Source: DATDYW01 sp036516995
GTDB lineage: Bacteria > Patescibacteriota > Minisyncoccia > Phycocordibacterales > JAACPR01
Assembly (NCBI GenBank): GCA_036516995.1
Contig: DATDYW010000053.1
Span: forward strand, 1-18,043
Length of the DNA stretch: 18,043 bases
Reading direction: 5' to 3'
Under the pieces are notes generated by a model, which saw only the letters and a list, made by a program, of their open reading frames with translations, did no database searches and had not been told where the DNA came from. The position numbers were made by a program, and so were the translations under genes. Within the stretch, counting starts at the first letter, position 1. Each line of letters begins with the position of its first letter. Positions 6,277 through 13,944 of this stretch are shown piece by piece.

Positions 6277-7281
6277 CTAGACCGTCGTGACCGTGTACTC
6301 AGCCGGCGCCCCCGCCAGTCGGCTCTCGAGCTCGGCGCGCGAGAGGAGCCCCGTCTGGGCGCCGACCTTCTGCACCACCGCCGCGGAGTTCACGGGGCCC
6401 CAGCGCAGCGCCTCCTGGAGCGGCAACCCCAGCGCGAGCGCCGCGGTGATGGTCGAGCCGCAGGCGTCGCCGGCGCCGGTGCGGGAAATCGGCGTTGCAG
6501 CGTCAGGGAACATCGGCACGAAGAACGTGGCGCCGCTCTCGTCTTGTGCGAAGGCGCCGTCCGGCCCGTCCGTGATGACGGCAATTTTGGGTCCCAGCGC
6601 GCGCACCTTCGGCAGGAGCTCGACGACCGGCGCGGGCGGAATCTCCAGGATGCGCGCCGCCTCCTCCCTGTTGCAGAAGAAAATGTCGGAGCGCCGGTAG
6701 AGGCGCTTCAGCCGCGCGGCGCCGAGCTTCATCTGGAAGGTGCCCGGCTGGAGGGCGAGCTTCGTCTCGGGGTGGCGGTCGAGGTAGTCTGAAATCTCAT
6801 CGTGGTAGCTCTCGGTATCTTTCGCGAGCGACGATAGGTAGATCCAGCGCGGCGCCGGCGTCACCTCGGGGAAGCGGTAGCTCCAGAGCGTGTGCTTCAC
6901 CAGGATGGTGCGCTCGGGTCCGAAGCGCAGCACGTAGTGGTAGTTCGTGGGCTTGCCGGCCTCGGTGGTGACGAACTCGTCGGAGACGCCGGCGGCGCGG
7001 ATGGTCTCGCGGCACTTTCTGCCCTCCTCGTCGTCGCCGACCCAGACCACGAGCGCGGTCTTGAGGCCGAGCTTGGCGGAGGCCGCGGCGGCGTTCGCGG
7101 CGTTGCCGACGGCGCGGATGACCTCGACCTCGTCGTAGGGCACCTTGTCGCCGAAGTTCACGCAGAGGCCCTGCGGGTGCTTCGGGGTCTCCTCGTCGAC
7201 CCAGGCCGCGGAGAGCTTGATGAAGGCGTCGGTGACGACGTCGCCGACGGCGAGGAAGTCGAGAGGCTCCTTTCCTAGCAT
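6277..7281 (-). CDS. PfkB/ribokinase-family sugar kinase
   Basis: The product is 334 aa. The family transfers phosphate from ATP to sugars or nucleosides. Motifs in order are VGDVVTD near residue 11, the first family signature around GNAANAAAASAKLG (59-72), NREEA at 204-208, the ATP-site stretch AVITDGPDGAF (234-244), and the second signature SRTGAGDACGS (266-276) with catalytic Asp272. The substrate (fructose 6-phosphate, ribose, adenosine or other) cannot be told from these motifs. The ATG at 7281 was chosen because TATAAT lies 9 bp upstream; the frame stays open further upstream but runs through the HD gene. The neighbours (aldolase, transketolase) fit a role in sugar phosphate metabolism. 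Confidence 0.88.
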   Translation of the reverse strand: MLGKEPLDFLAVGDVVTDAFIKLSAAWVDEETPKHPQGLCVNFGDKVPYDEVEVIRAVGNAANAAAASAKLGLKTALVVWVGDDEEGRKCRETIRAAGVSDEFVTTEAGKPTNYHYVLRFGPERTILVKHTLWSYRFPEVTPAPRWIYLSSLAKDTESYHDEISDYLDRHPETKLALQPGTFQMKLGAARLKRLYRRSDIFFCNREEAARILEIPPAPVVELLPKVRALGPKIAVITDGPDGAFAQDESGATFFVPMFPDAATPISRTGAGDACGSTITAALALGLPLQEALRWGPVNSAAVVQKVGAQTGLLSRAELESRLAGAPAEYTVTTV

Positions 7282-7290
7282 TGCGGGCAA

Positions 7291-7296
7291 ATTATA
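7291..7296 (-). promoter_or_regulatory. -10 box of the sugar kinase gene
   Basis: A perfect TATAAT on the minus strand lies 9 bp before the ATG at 7281. No clear -35 is seen; the upstream sequence is the terminator hairpin of the HD gene. Confidence 0.6.
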
Positions 7297-7304
7297 TACC
7301 CTGG

Positions 7305-7338
7305 AAGGAAAAGGCCCGGCACCCCTAAGGGGCCGGGC
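7305..7338 (-). terminator. Terminator of the HD hydrolase gene
   Basis: GCCCGGC at 7314-7320 pairs with GCCGGGC at 7332-7338, with an inner C-run/G-run extension. On the minus strand it is followed by a T-rich tract (CCTTTTCCTTCC). It begins just past the stop codon at 7344. Confidence 0.75.
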
Positions 7339-7343
7339 GGGGG

Positions 7344-7964
7344 TCAGGCGGGCTGAATGACCTTCTCGAACCTGCGGAGGGCATCGAGGGTGAGCGCGAT
7401 GAGGCGATGCGCCCGCGTTGGCCGGTGGGGGTCGTCCTGGTCGGCGCACTTCGCCACGAACTCCCACTCCATCGCGAAGCGAGCGGCGAGCGGCTGGCTG
7501 GAGAGCTTCTGCTGCGTCTCCTCGAGGCCGAGGCGCTCGATGAGCGCAAGGCTCCTGAGCGTGTTGCTGCAAATGTCGGCAATTTTCAGCGATTGCTCGC
7601 GCCAGGACATACCCAGCAGCTTCAGCCGCGACGCGCGCTTGTCGTTCGTCTTAGGGTCGAGCGTGACCGACTCAACCAGCTCTCGGGCCCGTCGTCCGAA
7701 GCGCGCCTCAATGTCCTCGGGCCTCACCTCCTTTCGGTTGTCCTCGAGGCTGTCGTGAAGAGCGGCGGCGACCAGGATATCTAGATCACCAGCGTTCTCG
7801 ATCGAGAAGCCGCACCCCGATAGGAGCACGACCGCGTGCAGCGGATGCACGATGTAGGGGGCATCTTTGAGCTTCGAGCGCTGGTTGCGGTGCGCCCAGT
7901 TGGCGTAGTCGAACGCGCGCGTCAGGGTCGCGTGGCCTGCGTAGATTATTTCTGAAGGACTCAT
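7344..7964 (-). CDS. SpoT/MESH1-type HD-domain hydrolase
   Basis: The product is 206 aa. It matches the metal-dependent HD hydrolase domain of RelA/SpoT and small alarmone hydrolases, which removes pyrophosphate from (p)ppGpp. Metal-site motifs are His25 in WAHRNQR, PYIVHPL with His40, ALHDSLED (His70-Asp71, Glu74-Asp75) and Asp130 in LKIADICSNT. No synthetase, TGS or ACT domain follows, so it is a stand-alone hydrolase. MESH1-like enzymes can also act on NADPH, so the substrate is open. It has its own promoter, divergent from the aldolase gene, and its own terminator. Confidence 0.82.
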   Translation of the reverse strand: MSPSEIIYAGHATLTRAFDYANWAHRNQRSKLKDAPYIVHPLHAVVLLSGCGFSIENAGDLDILVAAALHDSLEDNRKEVRPEDIEARFGRRARELVESVTLDPKTNDKRASRLKLLGMSWREQSLKIADICSNTLRSLALIERLGLEETQQKLSSQPLAARFAMEWEFVAKCADQDDPHRPTRAHRLIALTLDALRRFEKVIQPA

Positions 7965-7970
7965 ACCGCG

Positions 7971-7998
7971 AACCTAGCATCTGCCCGCTCGCGGTCAA
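7971..7998 (-). promoter_or_regulatory. Promoter of the HD hydrolase gene
   Basis: On the minus strand TTGACC (7993-7998), a 16-bp spacer and TAGGTT (7971-7976) stand 6 bp before the ATG at 7964. The mRNA would be leaderless or nearly so. It lies back to back with the aldolase promoter. Confidence 0.6.
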
Positions 7999-8015
7999 GC
8001 GCACGAATCGGCTGC

Positions 8016-8021
8016 TATAAT
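8016..8021 (+). promoter_or_regulatory. -10 box of the aldolase gene
   Basis: A perfect TATAAT lies 9 bp before the ATG at 8031. The -35 is weak. It shares the 66-bp intergenic region with the divergent HD gene promoter. Confidence 0.6.
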
Positions 8022-8030
8022 TGCTCGCAC

Positions 8031-9035
8031 ATGGAGGTTCACGAGATCATTTCTAAACTGTTCGCCCCCGGCAAGGGGATTCTCGCTGCCGACGAGAGCA
8101 ACGAGTCGGCGGGGAAACGCCTCGCCGCGGTCGGCGCGGAGTCGACGACGGAGACGCGCCGCGCCTACCGCGAGCTCTTCTTCGAGTGCCCGGGCCTCTC
8201 GGAGTTCATCTCCGGCGTCATCCTCTACGACGAAACCTGGTGGGAGAGGTCCTCGACCGACGAGCCGTACCCGGCGTACCTCGCGGCGCAGGGCGTGCTC
8301 CCCGGCATCAAGGTCGACCAGGGGCTCTCGCCGTTCGGCGAGGGCGAGAAGGTGACCGACGGTCTGGAAAATCTCGGCGAGCGGCTCGACGGCTACGCGA
8401 AGACCGGCGCGACGTTCGCGAAGTGGCGGGCGACGTTCCGGGTGGATCCCCTGCGCGAGCTGCCGACCACGGCCTGTTTCCTCGAGAACGCCAAGCGGAT
8501 GGCGGAGTACGCCAAGGCCTGCGCCGTCCGCGGCATCGTGCCAATCTGCGAGCCGGAGGTGCTGCTGGAGGGTCGCCACTCGATGGCGGAGGCTGAAAAA
8601 GCTATAGGGGAGGCTCTCGATGCCCTGTTCGAGGCCCTCGCCGCAGCGGGGGTGCCCTTCGGCTCGGTGATCCTCAAAACCTCGATGGCGCTGCCGGGGA
8701 TTGCCGCCGACGAGGTCGAGCCCATTCGCGAGGTCGCGGCGAGCACGGCGCGGGTTCTCACCGCGCACGCGCCCGGCGCACTCGCCGGCGTCGTCTTCCT
8801 CTCCGGCGGCCAGACGCCGCAGCTCGCGACCGCGCACCTCGACGCCATCGCCAAGCGGGAGCCCCTGCCGTGGCCGGTGACGTTCTCGTACGCCCGGGCG
8901 ATTCAGGAGGAGCCGCTCAAAGTTTGGCGCGGCAGGCCGGAGAACGTCGACAGGGCGCGGGCGGCGTTCATTCGTCGGCTGACGCTCCTCGCCGCCGCCG
9001 ACCAGGGCCGCTACGACGCCGCCGCGGAGCGCTAG
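8031..9035 (+). CDS. Fructose-bisphosphate aldolase, class I
   Basis: The product is 334 aa and matches the eukaryote-like class I aldolases, which split fructose 1,6-bisphosphate through a Schiff base without metal. Seen residues, with rabbit muscle equivalents in brackets, are Asp21 in AADES (33), Lys94 in GIKVDQG (107), Lys131 in FAKWRA (146), Glu174 in CEPE (187), Schiff-base Lys216 in VILKTSM (229) and the phosphate-binding LSGGQ at 257-261 (271). The set is complete, so it should be active in glycolysis or gluconeogenesis. It is followed 12 bp later by the FAD oxidase gene and is probably cotranscribed with it. Confidence 0.93.
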   Translation: MEVHEIISKLFAPGKGILAADESNESAGKRLAAVGAESTTETRRAYRELFFECPGLSEFISGVILYDETWWERSSTDEPYPAYLAAQGVLPGIKVDQGLSPFGEGEKVTDGLENLGERLDGYAKTGATFAKWRATFRVDPLRELPTTACFLENAKRMAEYAKACAVRGIVPICEPEVLLEGRHSMAEAEKAIGEALDALFEALAAAGVPFGSVILKTSMALPGIAADEVEPIREVAASTARVLTAHAPGALAGVVFLSGGQTPQLATAHLDAIAKREPLPWPVTFSYARAIQEEPLKVWRGRPENVDRARAAFIRRLTLLAAADQGRYDAAAER

Positions 9036-9047
9036 CTTTTCTTTTCA

Positions 9048-10724
9048 ATGGCGAAAGTTTGCCAAACCGAGGGCGACTGCATCGAGGCGCTGCGCGGCGT
9101 CGTGAAGGGCGACATCGCGCTCGACGAGGCGACGCTCGGCAGGCTCTCGCGCGACGCCTCGCTCTTCTCGGTCAAGCCCGCCGCCGCAATTTTTCCGAAA
9201 GACGCGGACGACCTCTGCCGCATCGTCCGCTGGGTGCAGGAGCGGCGCGCCGAGTGCCCGTCCTTGTCGCTCACCGCGCGCTCCGGCGGCACCGATATGA
9301 CCGGGGGACCCTTGACCGAGAGCGTCGTGCTCGACTGCTCGCGCTACATGAACGCCTTCTCGATTGATGAGGAGAAGAAGGTGGCGATCGTCGAGCCGGG
9401 CGTCTTCTACCGAAACTTCGAGCCGGCGGCGGCGCGCAAGCACCTGCTGATGCCGTGCTACCCGGCCTCGAAGTCGATTGCGGCGTTCGGCGGGATGGTG
9501 ATGAACAACTGCGCCGGCGAGAAGACGCTGCGCTACGGGGCGATGCGCGAGTGGGCGGAGTCGATGCGGGTGGTGCTCGCCGATGGGGAGGTGCACGAGC
9601 TCCGGCCCCTCAACATGATTGAGCTGACCGCCAAGCGGGCGCGGCGCGACTTCGAGGGCTACGTCTACGAGCGGATGTTCCGACTCATCGACGGCAGCTA
9701 CGACCGCATCCGCGCCGCCGCACCGAAGACCTCCAAGAACGCTTCCGGCTACGCCCTCTGGCGCGTCTTCGACAAGGAGCGCGGGATTTTTGATTTGTCG
9801 CAGCTCTTCGTCGGCTCGCAGGGGACGCTCGGGCTCCTCGCCGACGCGACGCTGCGGCTGACGCCCGTGAAGCCTCACCACCGCACCGTGGCGATTTTCT
9901 TTCGAAGCTGGGACGACCTGCCGGCGGCCGTGAATAAAATTCTGCCGTTCCACCCAGAGAATATGGAAGCGTTCGACGACACGACGCTCAAGCTCGGCAT
10001 TCGCTTTATGCCGGAAATCGCCAAGAAGGTCGGCGAGCCGCTCTGGCGCTTCGCGCTGCGGTTCTGGCCGGAGGTTGTAATTGGCGTGCGTTTTATGGGG
10101 CTGCCGAAGCTCATTGTGCTGGTGGAGCTATCCGAGGACGAGCAGGCGGTGGCCGACGAAAAGGCGAGCGACATTGCCGAGGCGGCCCGCGGGATGGGGC
10201 TCGTGGCGCGGGTGCTCAGAGACGAGGCCGACGCCGAGAAGTATATGACGATGCGTCGCGAGAGCTTCAACCTGCTGCGCAAGTCGGTGGGCGGCAAGCG
10301 CACGGCGCCGTTCATCGAGGACTTCTGTGTCCGGCCGGAGCGACTGCCCGAGTTTCTGCCGAAGCTCCTCGCGCTCCTGAAGGAGAACGGCATTCGCGCC
10401 AACATTGCCGGACACGCCGGCGACGGCAACTACCACATCATCCCCTTGATGGATATGTCCGACCCGAAAGAGCGCGCCAAAATTCTGCCTGTGCTCGAGA
10501 AGTTCGTGGCGCTGGTGAAGGAGCACGGCGGCACCATCACCGCCGAGCACAACGACGGCATCATGCGGACGCCGTTCCTCGGGCAAATGTTCGGCGACGA
10601 CATAGCGGCGCTCTTCAAGGAGGTGAAGGACATCTTCGACCCGCACAACATTTTCAACCCGGGGAAGAAGGTGGGCGGGACAAAAGAGTATCTAGAAGCC
10701 CACCTGGCGACCACCAATAACTAA
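9048..10724 (+). CDS. FAD-linked oxidase, GlcD/D-lactate dehydrogenase type
   Basis: The product is 558 aa. It belongs to the vanillyl-alcohol-oxidase superfamily, whose GlcD/Dld members oxidise 2-hydroxy acids such as D-lactate or glycolate. FAD-binding motifs are ARSGGTDMTGG (77-87), GGMVMNNCAGEKTLRYG (148-164) and GSQGTLGLLADATLRLTP. The C-terminal substrate/cap domain ends with GHAGDGNYHIIP (from residue 455) and IFDPHNIFNPGKK. No C-terminal Fe-S or cysteine-rich domain is present, so electrons must pass to a separate partner or quinone. It lies 12 bp downstream of the aldolase without its own clear promoter. The substrate is inferred from the family only; D-lactate is the most likely. 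Confidence 0.88.
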   Translation: MAKVCQTEGDCIEALRGVVKGDIALDEATLGRLSRDASLFSVKPAAAIFPKDADDLCRIVRWVQERRAECPSLSLTARSGGTDMTGGPLTESVVLDCSRYMNAFSIDEEKKVAIVEPGVFYRNFEPAAARKHLLMPCYPASKSIAAFGGMVMNNCAGEKTLRYGAMREWAESMRVVLADGEVHELRPLNMIELTAKRARRDFEGYVYERMFRLIDGSYDRIRAAAPKTSKNASGYALWRVFDKERGIFDLSQLFVGSQGTLGLLADATLRLTPVKPHHRTVAIFFRSWDDLPAAVNKILPFHPENMEAFDDTTLKLGIRFMPEIAKKVGEPLWRFALRFWPEVVIGVRFMGLPKLIVLVELSEDEQAVADEKASDIAEAARGMGLVARVLRDEADAEKYMTMRRESFNLLRKSVGGKRTAPFIEDFCVRPERLPEFLPKLLALLKENGIRANIAGHAGDGNYHIIPLMDMSDPKERAKILPVLEKFVALVKEHGGTITAEHNDGIMRTPFLGQMFGDDIAALFKEVKDIFDPHNIFNPGKKVGGTKEYLEAHLATTNN

Positions 10725-10773
10725 ACAAAATAGGGGAGATAAGACCAGCGTCCCTTGGGTGCGCCGGGGATAT

Positions 10774-10802
10774 TTGACAAATATTCACATAATGATTAAA
10801 TG
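10774..10802 (+). promoter_or_regulatory. Promoter of the two-TM protein gene
   Basis: A perfect TTGACA (10774-10779), a 17-bp spacer and TAAATG (10797-10802) lie within an AT-rich island. The start codon is 31 bp downstream, so unlike most genes here this mRNA would have a leader. CATAAA at 10814 is an alternative -10. Confidence 0.5.
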
Positions 10803-10833
10803 GTTATCAAAGGCATAAAGCCTAACGAAACCT

Positions 10834-11295
10834 ATGTTCCCTCTCATTCAAAATAAGACATGCTGGTCCGCCATTGTGAATTTGGTGGCGTTCTTTGCTC
10901 TCCTGGCCCTTGGTGTTGCCACGCTCCCCAATGGCGTTCACAATATCCCCGAGACCTGGGCTACTCTCGCCGGCTTCGTGCTCGCGGGGATGTTCGGTGG
11001 CTCGCTCTACGCCTGGTCCTCCGGTCCAATCAATGCCGAGGCATACGACTTCCAGGTGGTGACGCTCGGGAAGCTCGCCGAACTCTTGGGCAAAATGACT
11101 GACGGCGAGCGCGTGACGTTGTCACCACTGCCCTCTGAGCCAGTCTCCCGCGACGGCTATGACTACCACCTCGTGGAGACGAAACACCCGGGAGTAAGCC
11201 ATATCGGCACCATAATCATCAAGGTACCAACCGGAGAACCACTCAAGCTGCCGAGAATCACCGTGGCAGCGCCCCGGCAGGTTGTTCTTGCCTAG
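10834..11295 (+). CDS. Two-TM membrane protein, unknown function
   Basis: The product is 153 aa. Two hydrophobic helices are seen, about residues 11-31 (AIVNLVAFFALLALGVATL) and 43-62 (WATLAGFVLAGMFGGSLYAW), joined by a short loop. A soluble C-terminal domain of about 85 residues follows, with no recognised motif. Base composition is less GC-rich than its neighbours, and it follows an AT-rich intergenic region, which may indicate a different origin. It has its own promoter and a strong terminator, so it is a single-gene unit. Confidence 0.75.
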   Translation: MFPLIQNKTCWSAIVNLVAFFALLALGVATLPNGVHNIPETWATLAGFVLAGMFGGSLYAWSSGPINAEAYDFQVVTLGKLAELLGKMTDGERVTLSPLPSEPVSRDGYDYHLVETKHPGVSHIGTIIIKVPTGEPLKLPRITVAAPRQVVLA

Positions 11296-11312
11296 CAGCC
11301 ATCATTTCTTCC

Positions 11313-11350
11313 AAGTCGGCGCCAGCTTCTGGCGCCGACTTTTCCTTTTC
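11313..11350 (+). terminator. Strong intrinsic terminator
   Basis: AAGTCGGCGCCA at 11313-11324 pairs perfectly with 11330-11341 across a 5-nt loop, followed by a T-rich tail (TTTCCTTTTC). It ends the membrane protein gene. Confidence 0.9.
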
Positions 11351-11362
11351 CCGCTCTGCCCG

Positions 11363-11391
11363 TTGCCAATTTGAGAGAGCCAGTGTAAGCT
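11363..11391 (+). promoter_or_regulatory. Promoter of the bL25 gene
   Basis: TTGCCA (11363-11368), a 17-bp spacer and TAAGCT (11386-11391) lie 10 bp before the ATG at 11402. No ribosome-binding site; probably leaderless. Confidence 0.65.
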
Positions 11392-11401
11392 CCTCGCGCT
11401 T

Positions 11402-12115
11402 ATGATTTCTCTTAAGTACGAAGCTCGCACGGGCAAGGCCGCCTCGCTCCGCAAGGGCAAGCGCGTTCCGGTTGTGCTCTACGGCCGCGTCCACAAGGCC
11501 GAGCAGGGCTCGATTGCCGAGCTCGACTTCGAGCGCGCCTTCTCGCAGGCCGGCGAGTCGCAGATTGTCTCCCTCGAAGGTCCGAACGGAACCGAGGAGG
11601 CGCTCTTCCACGAGGTCCAATTCGACGCCGTCACCGAGCGCCCGATTCACGTTGATTTCTACGTCGTCGAGAAAGGCCGCAAGGTGCAGGTGCACGTGCC
11701 GATCACATTTATCGGTATCGCCGCAGCCGAGGCTGAGCTGCACGGCAACATTGTGAAAATCATGCACGAGGTGGAGGTGGAGGCGCTGCCGAAGGATCTG
11801 CCGCAGCACCTCGACGCCGATCTGGCGCTCCTCGTTGACTTCCAGTCGCAGATTCACGCGAGCGACCTGAAGCTCCCGGCTGGCGTTGAGCTCATCACCG
11901 CCCCCGAGGATGTCGTGGCGACCGCCGAGATGGCCGTCGAGGAGGATCTCTCCGTGCCGGTGACCGGTCCTGATCTCGCCGCCATTGAGGTGTCTGATGA
12001 GAAGGGTAAGGAAGCCGTTGAGGCCGCAGAGGGTGCGGTCGCCGAGGGCGCCGCGGCGCCAGCAGCGGCGCCGGCTCCGGAGAAGAAGAGCGAGAAGAAG
12101 CCGGAGAAAAAGTAG
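11402..12115 (+). CDS. rplY: Ribosomal protein bL25, CTC form
   Basis: The product is 237 aa. The N-terminal 90 residues form the 5S rRNA-binding L25 domain (ISLKYEARTGKAASLRKGKRVPVVLYG). Residues about 93-185 are the beta-rich C-terminal TL5/CTC domain (VQVHVPITFIGIA and LELPKDLP-like ALPKDLPQHL). Residues about 200-237 are a low-complexity Ala/Glu/Lys tail ending in repeated EKK. Length is that of CTC-type proteins, longer than the roughly 95-residue E. coli L25. It is a single-gene unit with its own promoter and terminator. Confidence 0.93.
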   Translation: MISLKYEARTGKAASLRKGKRVPVVLYGRVHKAEQGSIAELDFERAFSQAGESQIVSLEGPNGTEEALFHEVQFDAVTERPIHVDFYVVEKGRKVQVHVPITFIGIAAAEAELHGNIVKIMHEVEVEALPKDLPQHLDADLALLVDFQSQIHASDLKLPAGVELITAPEDVVATAEMAVEEDLSVPVTGPDLAAIEVSDEKGKEAVEAAEGAVAEGAAAPAAAPAPEKKSEKKPEKK

Positions 12116-12141
12116 CTCCCTAAGTGAATTTTCATGTTACG

Positions 12142-12170
12142 GCGCCGCCCGAAGGGCGGCGCTTGCTTTT
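12142..12170 (+). terminator. Terminator of the bL25 gene
   Basis: GCGCCGCCC at 12142-12150 pairs with GGGCGGCGC at 12154-12162 (loop GAA), followed by TTGCTTTT. Confidence 0.85.
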
Positions 12171-12200
12171 CGGCTCCGCGGTGGCAAGGTGGTCGCAAGG

Positions 12201-12419
12201 ATGAACACCACAACCATCGAGTTTCCGCCACACTCGGCGAGACTTTCCGGCGCAGCCGGCGACGTTTGTCAGAACCATCGCTGCGAACGGGGCAGTCTCC
12301 GTTGGGAGCTGTGCGCAATACCTCGTCGCGACCCGTCCGTCACGCACGCGGCGCTGCTCAGGCATGATCGGCAATCTCGAGATTATTTGGCCGAGCAACT
12401 CCGCAGAGTGGGGATGTAG
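12201..12419 (+). CDS. Possible small protein, 72 aa, unknown
   Basis: The 383 bp between bL25 and the murein hydrolase contain this ATG-initiated frame (MNTTTIEFPPHSARL to LAEQLRRVGM). Support comes from context. A terminator hairpin starts 6 bp after its stop. TTGCTT (12163-12168), a 16-bp spacer and CAAGGT (12185-12190) lie 10 bp before the ATG, matching the leaderless layout of rpsB. The product is basic with two Cys and no membrane segment or known motif. Against it, the composition is not clearly gene-like and the same region is open on the other strand. Confidence 0.4.
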   Translation: MNTTTIEFPPHSARLSGAAGDVCQNHRCERGSLRWELCAIPRRDPSVTHAALLRHDRQSRDYLAEQLRRVGM

Positions 12420-12425
12420 CTTGCT

Positions 12426-12450
12426 AAGCGCCACGGAGCGCTTTTCCTTT
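12426..12450 (+). terminator. Terminator-like hairpin after the 72-aa frame
   Basis: AAGCGC at 12426-12431 pairs with GCGCTT at 12438-12443, followed by TTCCTTTT. It follows the bL25 terminator by about 280 bp, which suggests a further transcript lies in between. Confidence 0.6.
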
Positions 12451-12483
12451 TATTTCCGGTCCCGTACCACCTAACGTCTTTGC

Positions 12484-12489
12484 TAGAAT
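12484..12489 (+). promoter_or_regulatory. -10 box of the murein hydrolase gene
   Basis: TAGAAT lies 9 bp before the ATG at 12499. The -35 is not clear. Leaderless layout. Confidence 0.5.
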
Positions 12490-12498
12490 GCTCGGGCA

Positions 12499-13839
12499 AT
12501 GCGGCGAAGCCGAATCTCTTTCCTGATTTTAGCCGCGCTCGGCCTGGCGCTTGTGGCTCCCGGCTGGGTCGTTGCCGCCGACAGCTCTCGCGAGGCTGCG
12601 CTCCGGCGCGAGCTCGAGAGCCTGAACAAGCAGATTGCCGAGGAGCAGGAGAAGCTCGACGGCCAGAAGGCGGAATCGGCGTCGATTTCCCGCGACGTCG
12701 CCATCCTCACCTCAGAGATCAGGAAGGCCCAGCTCGAAATCGACAAGCGAAACGTTGAAATTGCCCAGCTCGGCCGCGACATCGACCTGAAGTCGAAGAC
12801 CGTCGCCGAGCTCTCGGCCAAGCTCGAGGATAGCAAGGCCGGCATCGCCCAGCTCGTCCGGAAAATGGACCAGATGGACCAGGAACCGCTGGCGGCGGCG
12901 CTGGTCAGCGACGTCACGCTCGCCGAGCTCTTCGGCGACTACGAAATCTACTCCTCGACGCAGCTCGCGCTCGGCGACCTCATCGGCGAGATTCGCTCGC
13001 TGCGCGGGGAGACCGAGAAGGAGCGCGAGAATCTTTCGGCGCGGCAGGAGAAGGCTCGCCAGCTCAAGGGCGAGATTGAGAGTCGGCGCAAGACTATCGC
13101 CGCCAAGGAGGCCGAGAAGAAGACGCTGCTCAGCGCCTCGAAGGCCACCGAGGCCGGATACGAGAGCGTGCTCGCAGAGAAGCGGAAGCAGGCGGCGGCA
13201 ATCCGCGCCGCGCTCTTCAAGCTGCGCGACACCACGGGCATCTCGTTCGGCGACGCCGTCGACTACGCCACGGTGGCGGGGAAGTCCACCGGCGTGCGGC
13301 CAGCATTTATCTTAGCGATTCTCAAACAGGAGACCGACCTCGGCAACAACGTCGGCACCTGCAACCGCGACATCGATCCGCCGGAGAAGCACTGGGAAAA
13401 CATTATGCCCGGACCGGGCGACAACTCGTCGCGCGACGACCAAACGATTTATCTCGCGCTGATGAAGAGGCTCGGCCGCGATCCCGACAGCACGCCGCTC
13501 TCGTGCCCCTGGGGCAACGGCTGGGGCGGGGCGATGGGGCCATCGCAGTTCATTCCCACAACCTGGAAGGCTTACGCCTCCCGCATCGAGGACGCGCTCG
13601 GCGTCGACGTGGCCGACCCCTGGATTCCCGAGCACGCCTTCACCGCGACCGCGATCTACGTGAAGGACCTCGGCGCCGGCGCCCAGACCTACGCCGCCGA
13701 GCGCACCGCCGCGCTCAAGTACTACTCCGGCGGCAACTGGCAGCTGCCGCAGAACGCGTTCTACGGCAACCAGGTTATGGCCCACGCCGACGAGTTCCAG
13801 CGCCAAATCGACTTCCTGAAGGATGCGGACAGCAGCTAA
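12499..13839 (+). CDS. Secreted murein transglycosylase with coiled coil
   Basis: The product is 446 aa. An N-terminal signal peptide (RRSR, then FLILAALGLALVAPGWVVA, likely cleaved near residue 26) exports it. Residues about 28-230 are a long coiled coil of the kind found in PcsB/CwlO/EnvC-type cell-wall hydrolases, where it regulates activity. Residues about 245-446 are an SLT/MltB-like lytic transglycosylase domain with candidate catalytic Glu278 in LKQETDLG and the family motif GAMGPSQFIPTTW (344-356). It should cut peptidoglycan strands between MurNAc and GlcNAc, probably at division. It is monocistronic and convergent with the Cas2-like gene. Confidence 0.88.
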   Translation: MRRSRISFLILAALGLALVAPGWVVAADSSREAALRRELESLNKQIAEEQEKLDGQKAESASISRDVAILTSEIRKAQLEIDKRNVEIAQLGRDIDLKSKTVAELSAKLEDSKAGIAQLVRKMDQMDQEPLAAALVSDVTLAELFGDYEIYSSTQLALGDLIGEIRSLRGETEKERENLSARQEKARQLKGEIESRRKTIAAKEAEKKTLLSASKATEAGYESVLAEKRKQAAAIRAALFKLRDTTGISFGDAVDYATVAGKSTGVRPAFILAILKQETDLGNNVGTCNRDIDPPEKHWENIMPGPGDNSSRDDQTIYLALMKRLGRDPDSTPLSCPWGNGWGGAMGPSQFIPTTWKAYASRIEDALGVDVADPWIPEHAFTATAIYVKDLGAGAQTYAAERTAALKYYSGGNWQLPQNAFYGNQVMAHADEFQRQIDFLKDADSS

Positions 13840-13883
13840 CAACCAAACCGTCTTTTCAACCCTAGGATTTTGACCACTAATTA

Positions 13884-13944
13884 AATCTCAAACGTCGCAA
13901 ACCCAGAGTACGTACTCTGGGTTTGCGATTGGCTTTTTGAGATT
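13884..13944. repeat. Palindrome copy A, extended hairpin
   Basis: The core 13896-13927 is a perfect 32-bp palindrome whose half is CGCAAACCCAGAGTAC; a T-A pair extends it to 34 bp. Outer arms AATCTCAAA (13884-13892) and TTTGAGATT (13936-13944) pair as well. It sits between two convergent genes and touches the stop codon of the Cas2-like gene, so it could act as a bidirectional terminator. The identical 32-bp core recurs at 14490-14521. Confidence 0.95.

Noticed and set aside
9045..9953. Long minus-strand frame opposite the FAD oxidase
   Set aside because: It is a shadow frame without recognisable motifs; the plus strand encodes a well-conserved enzyme.
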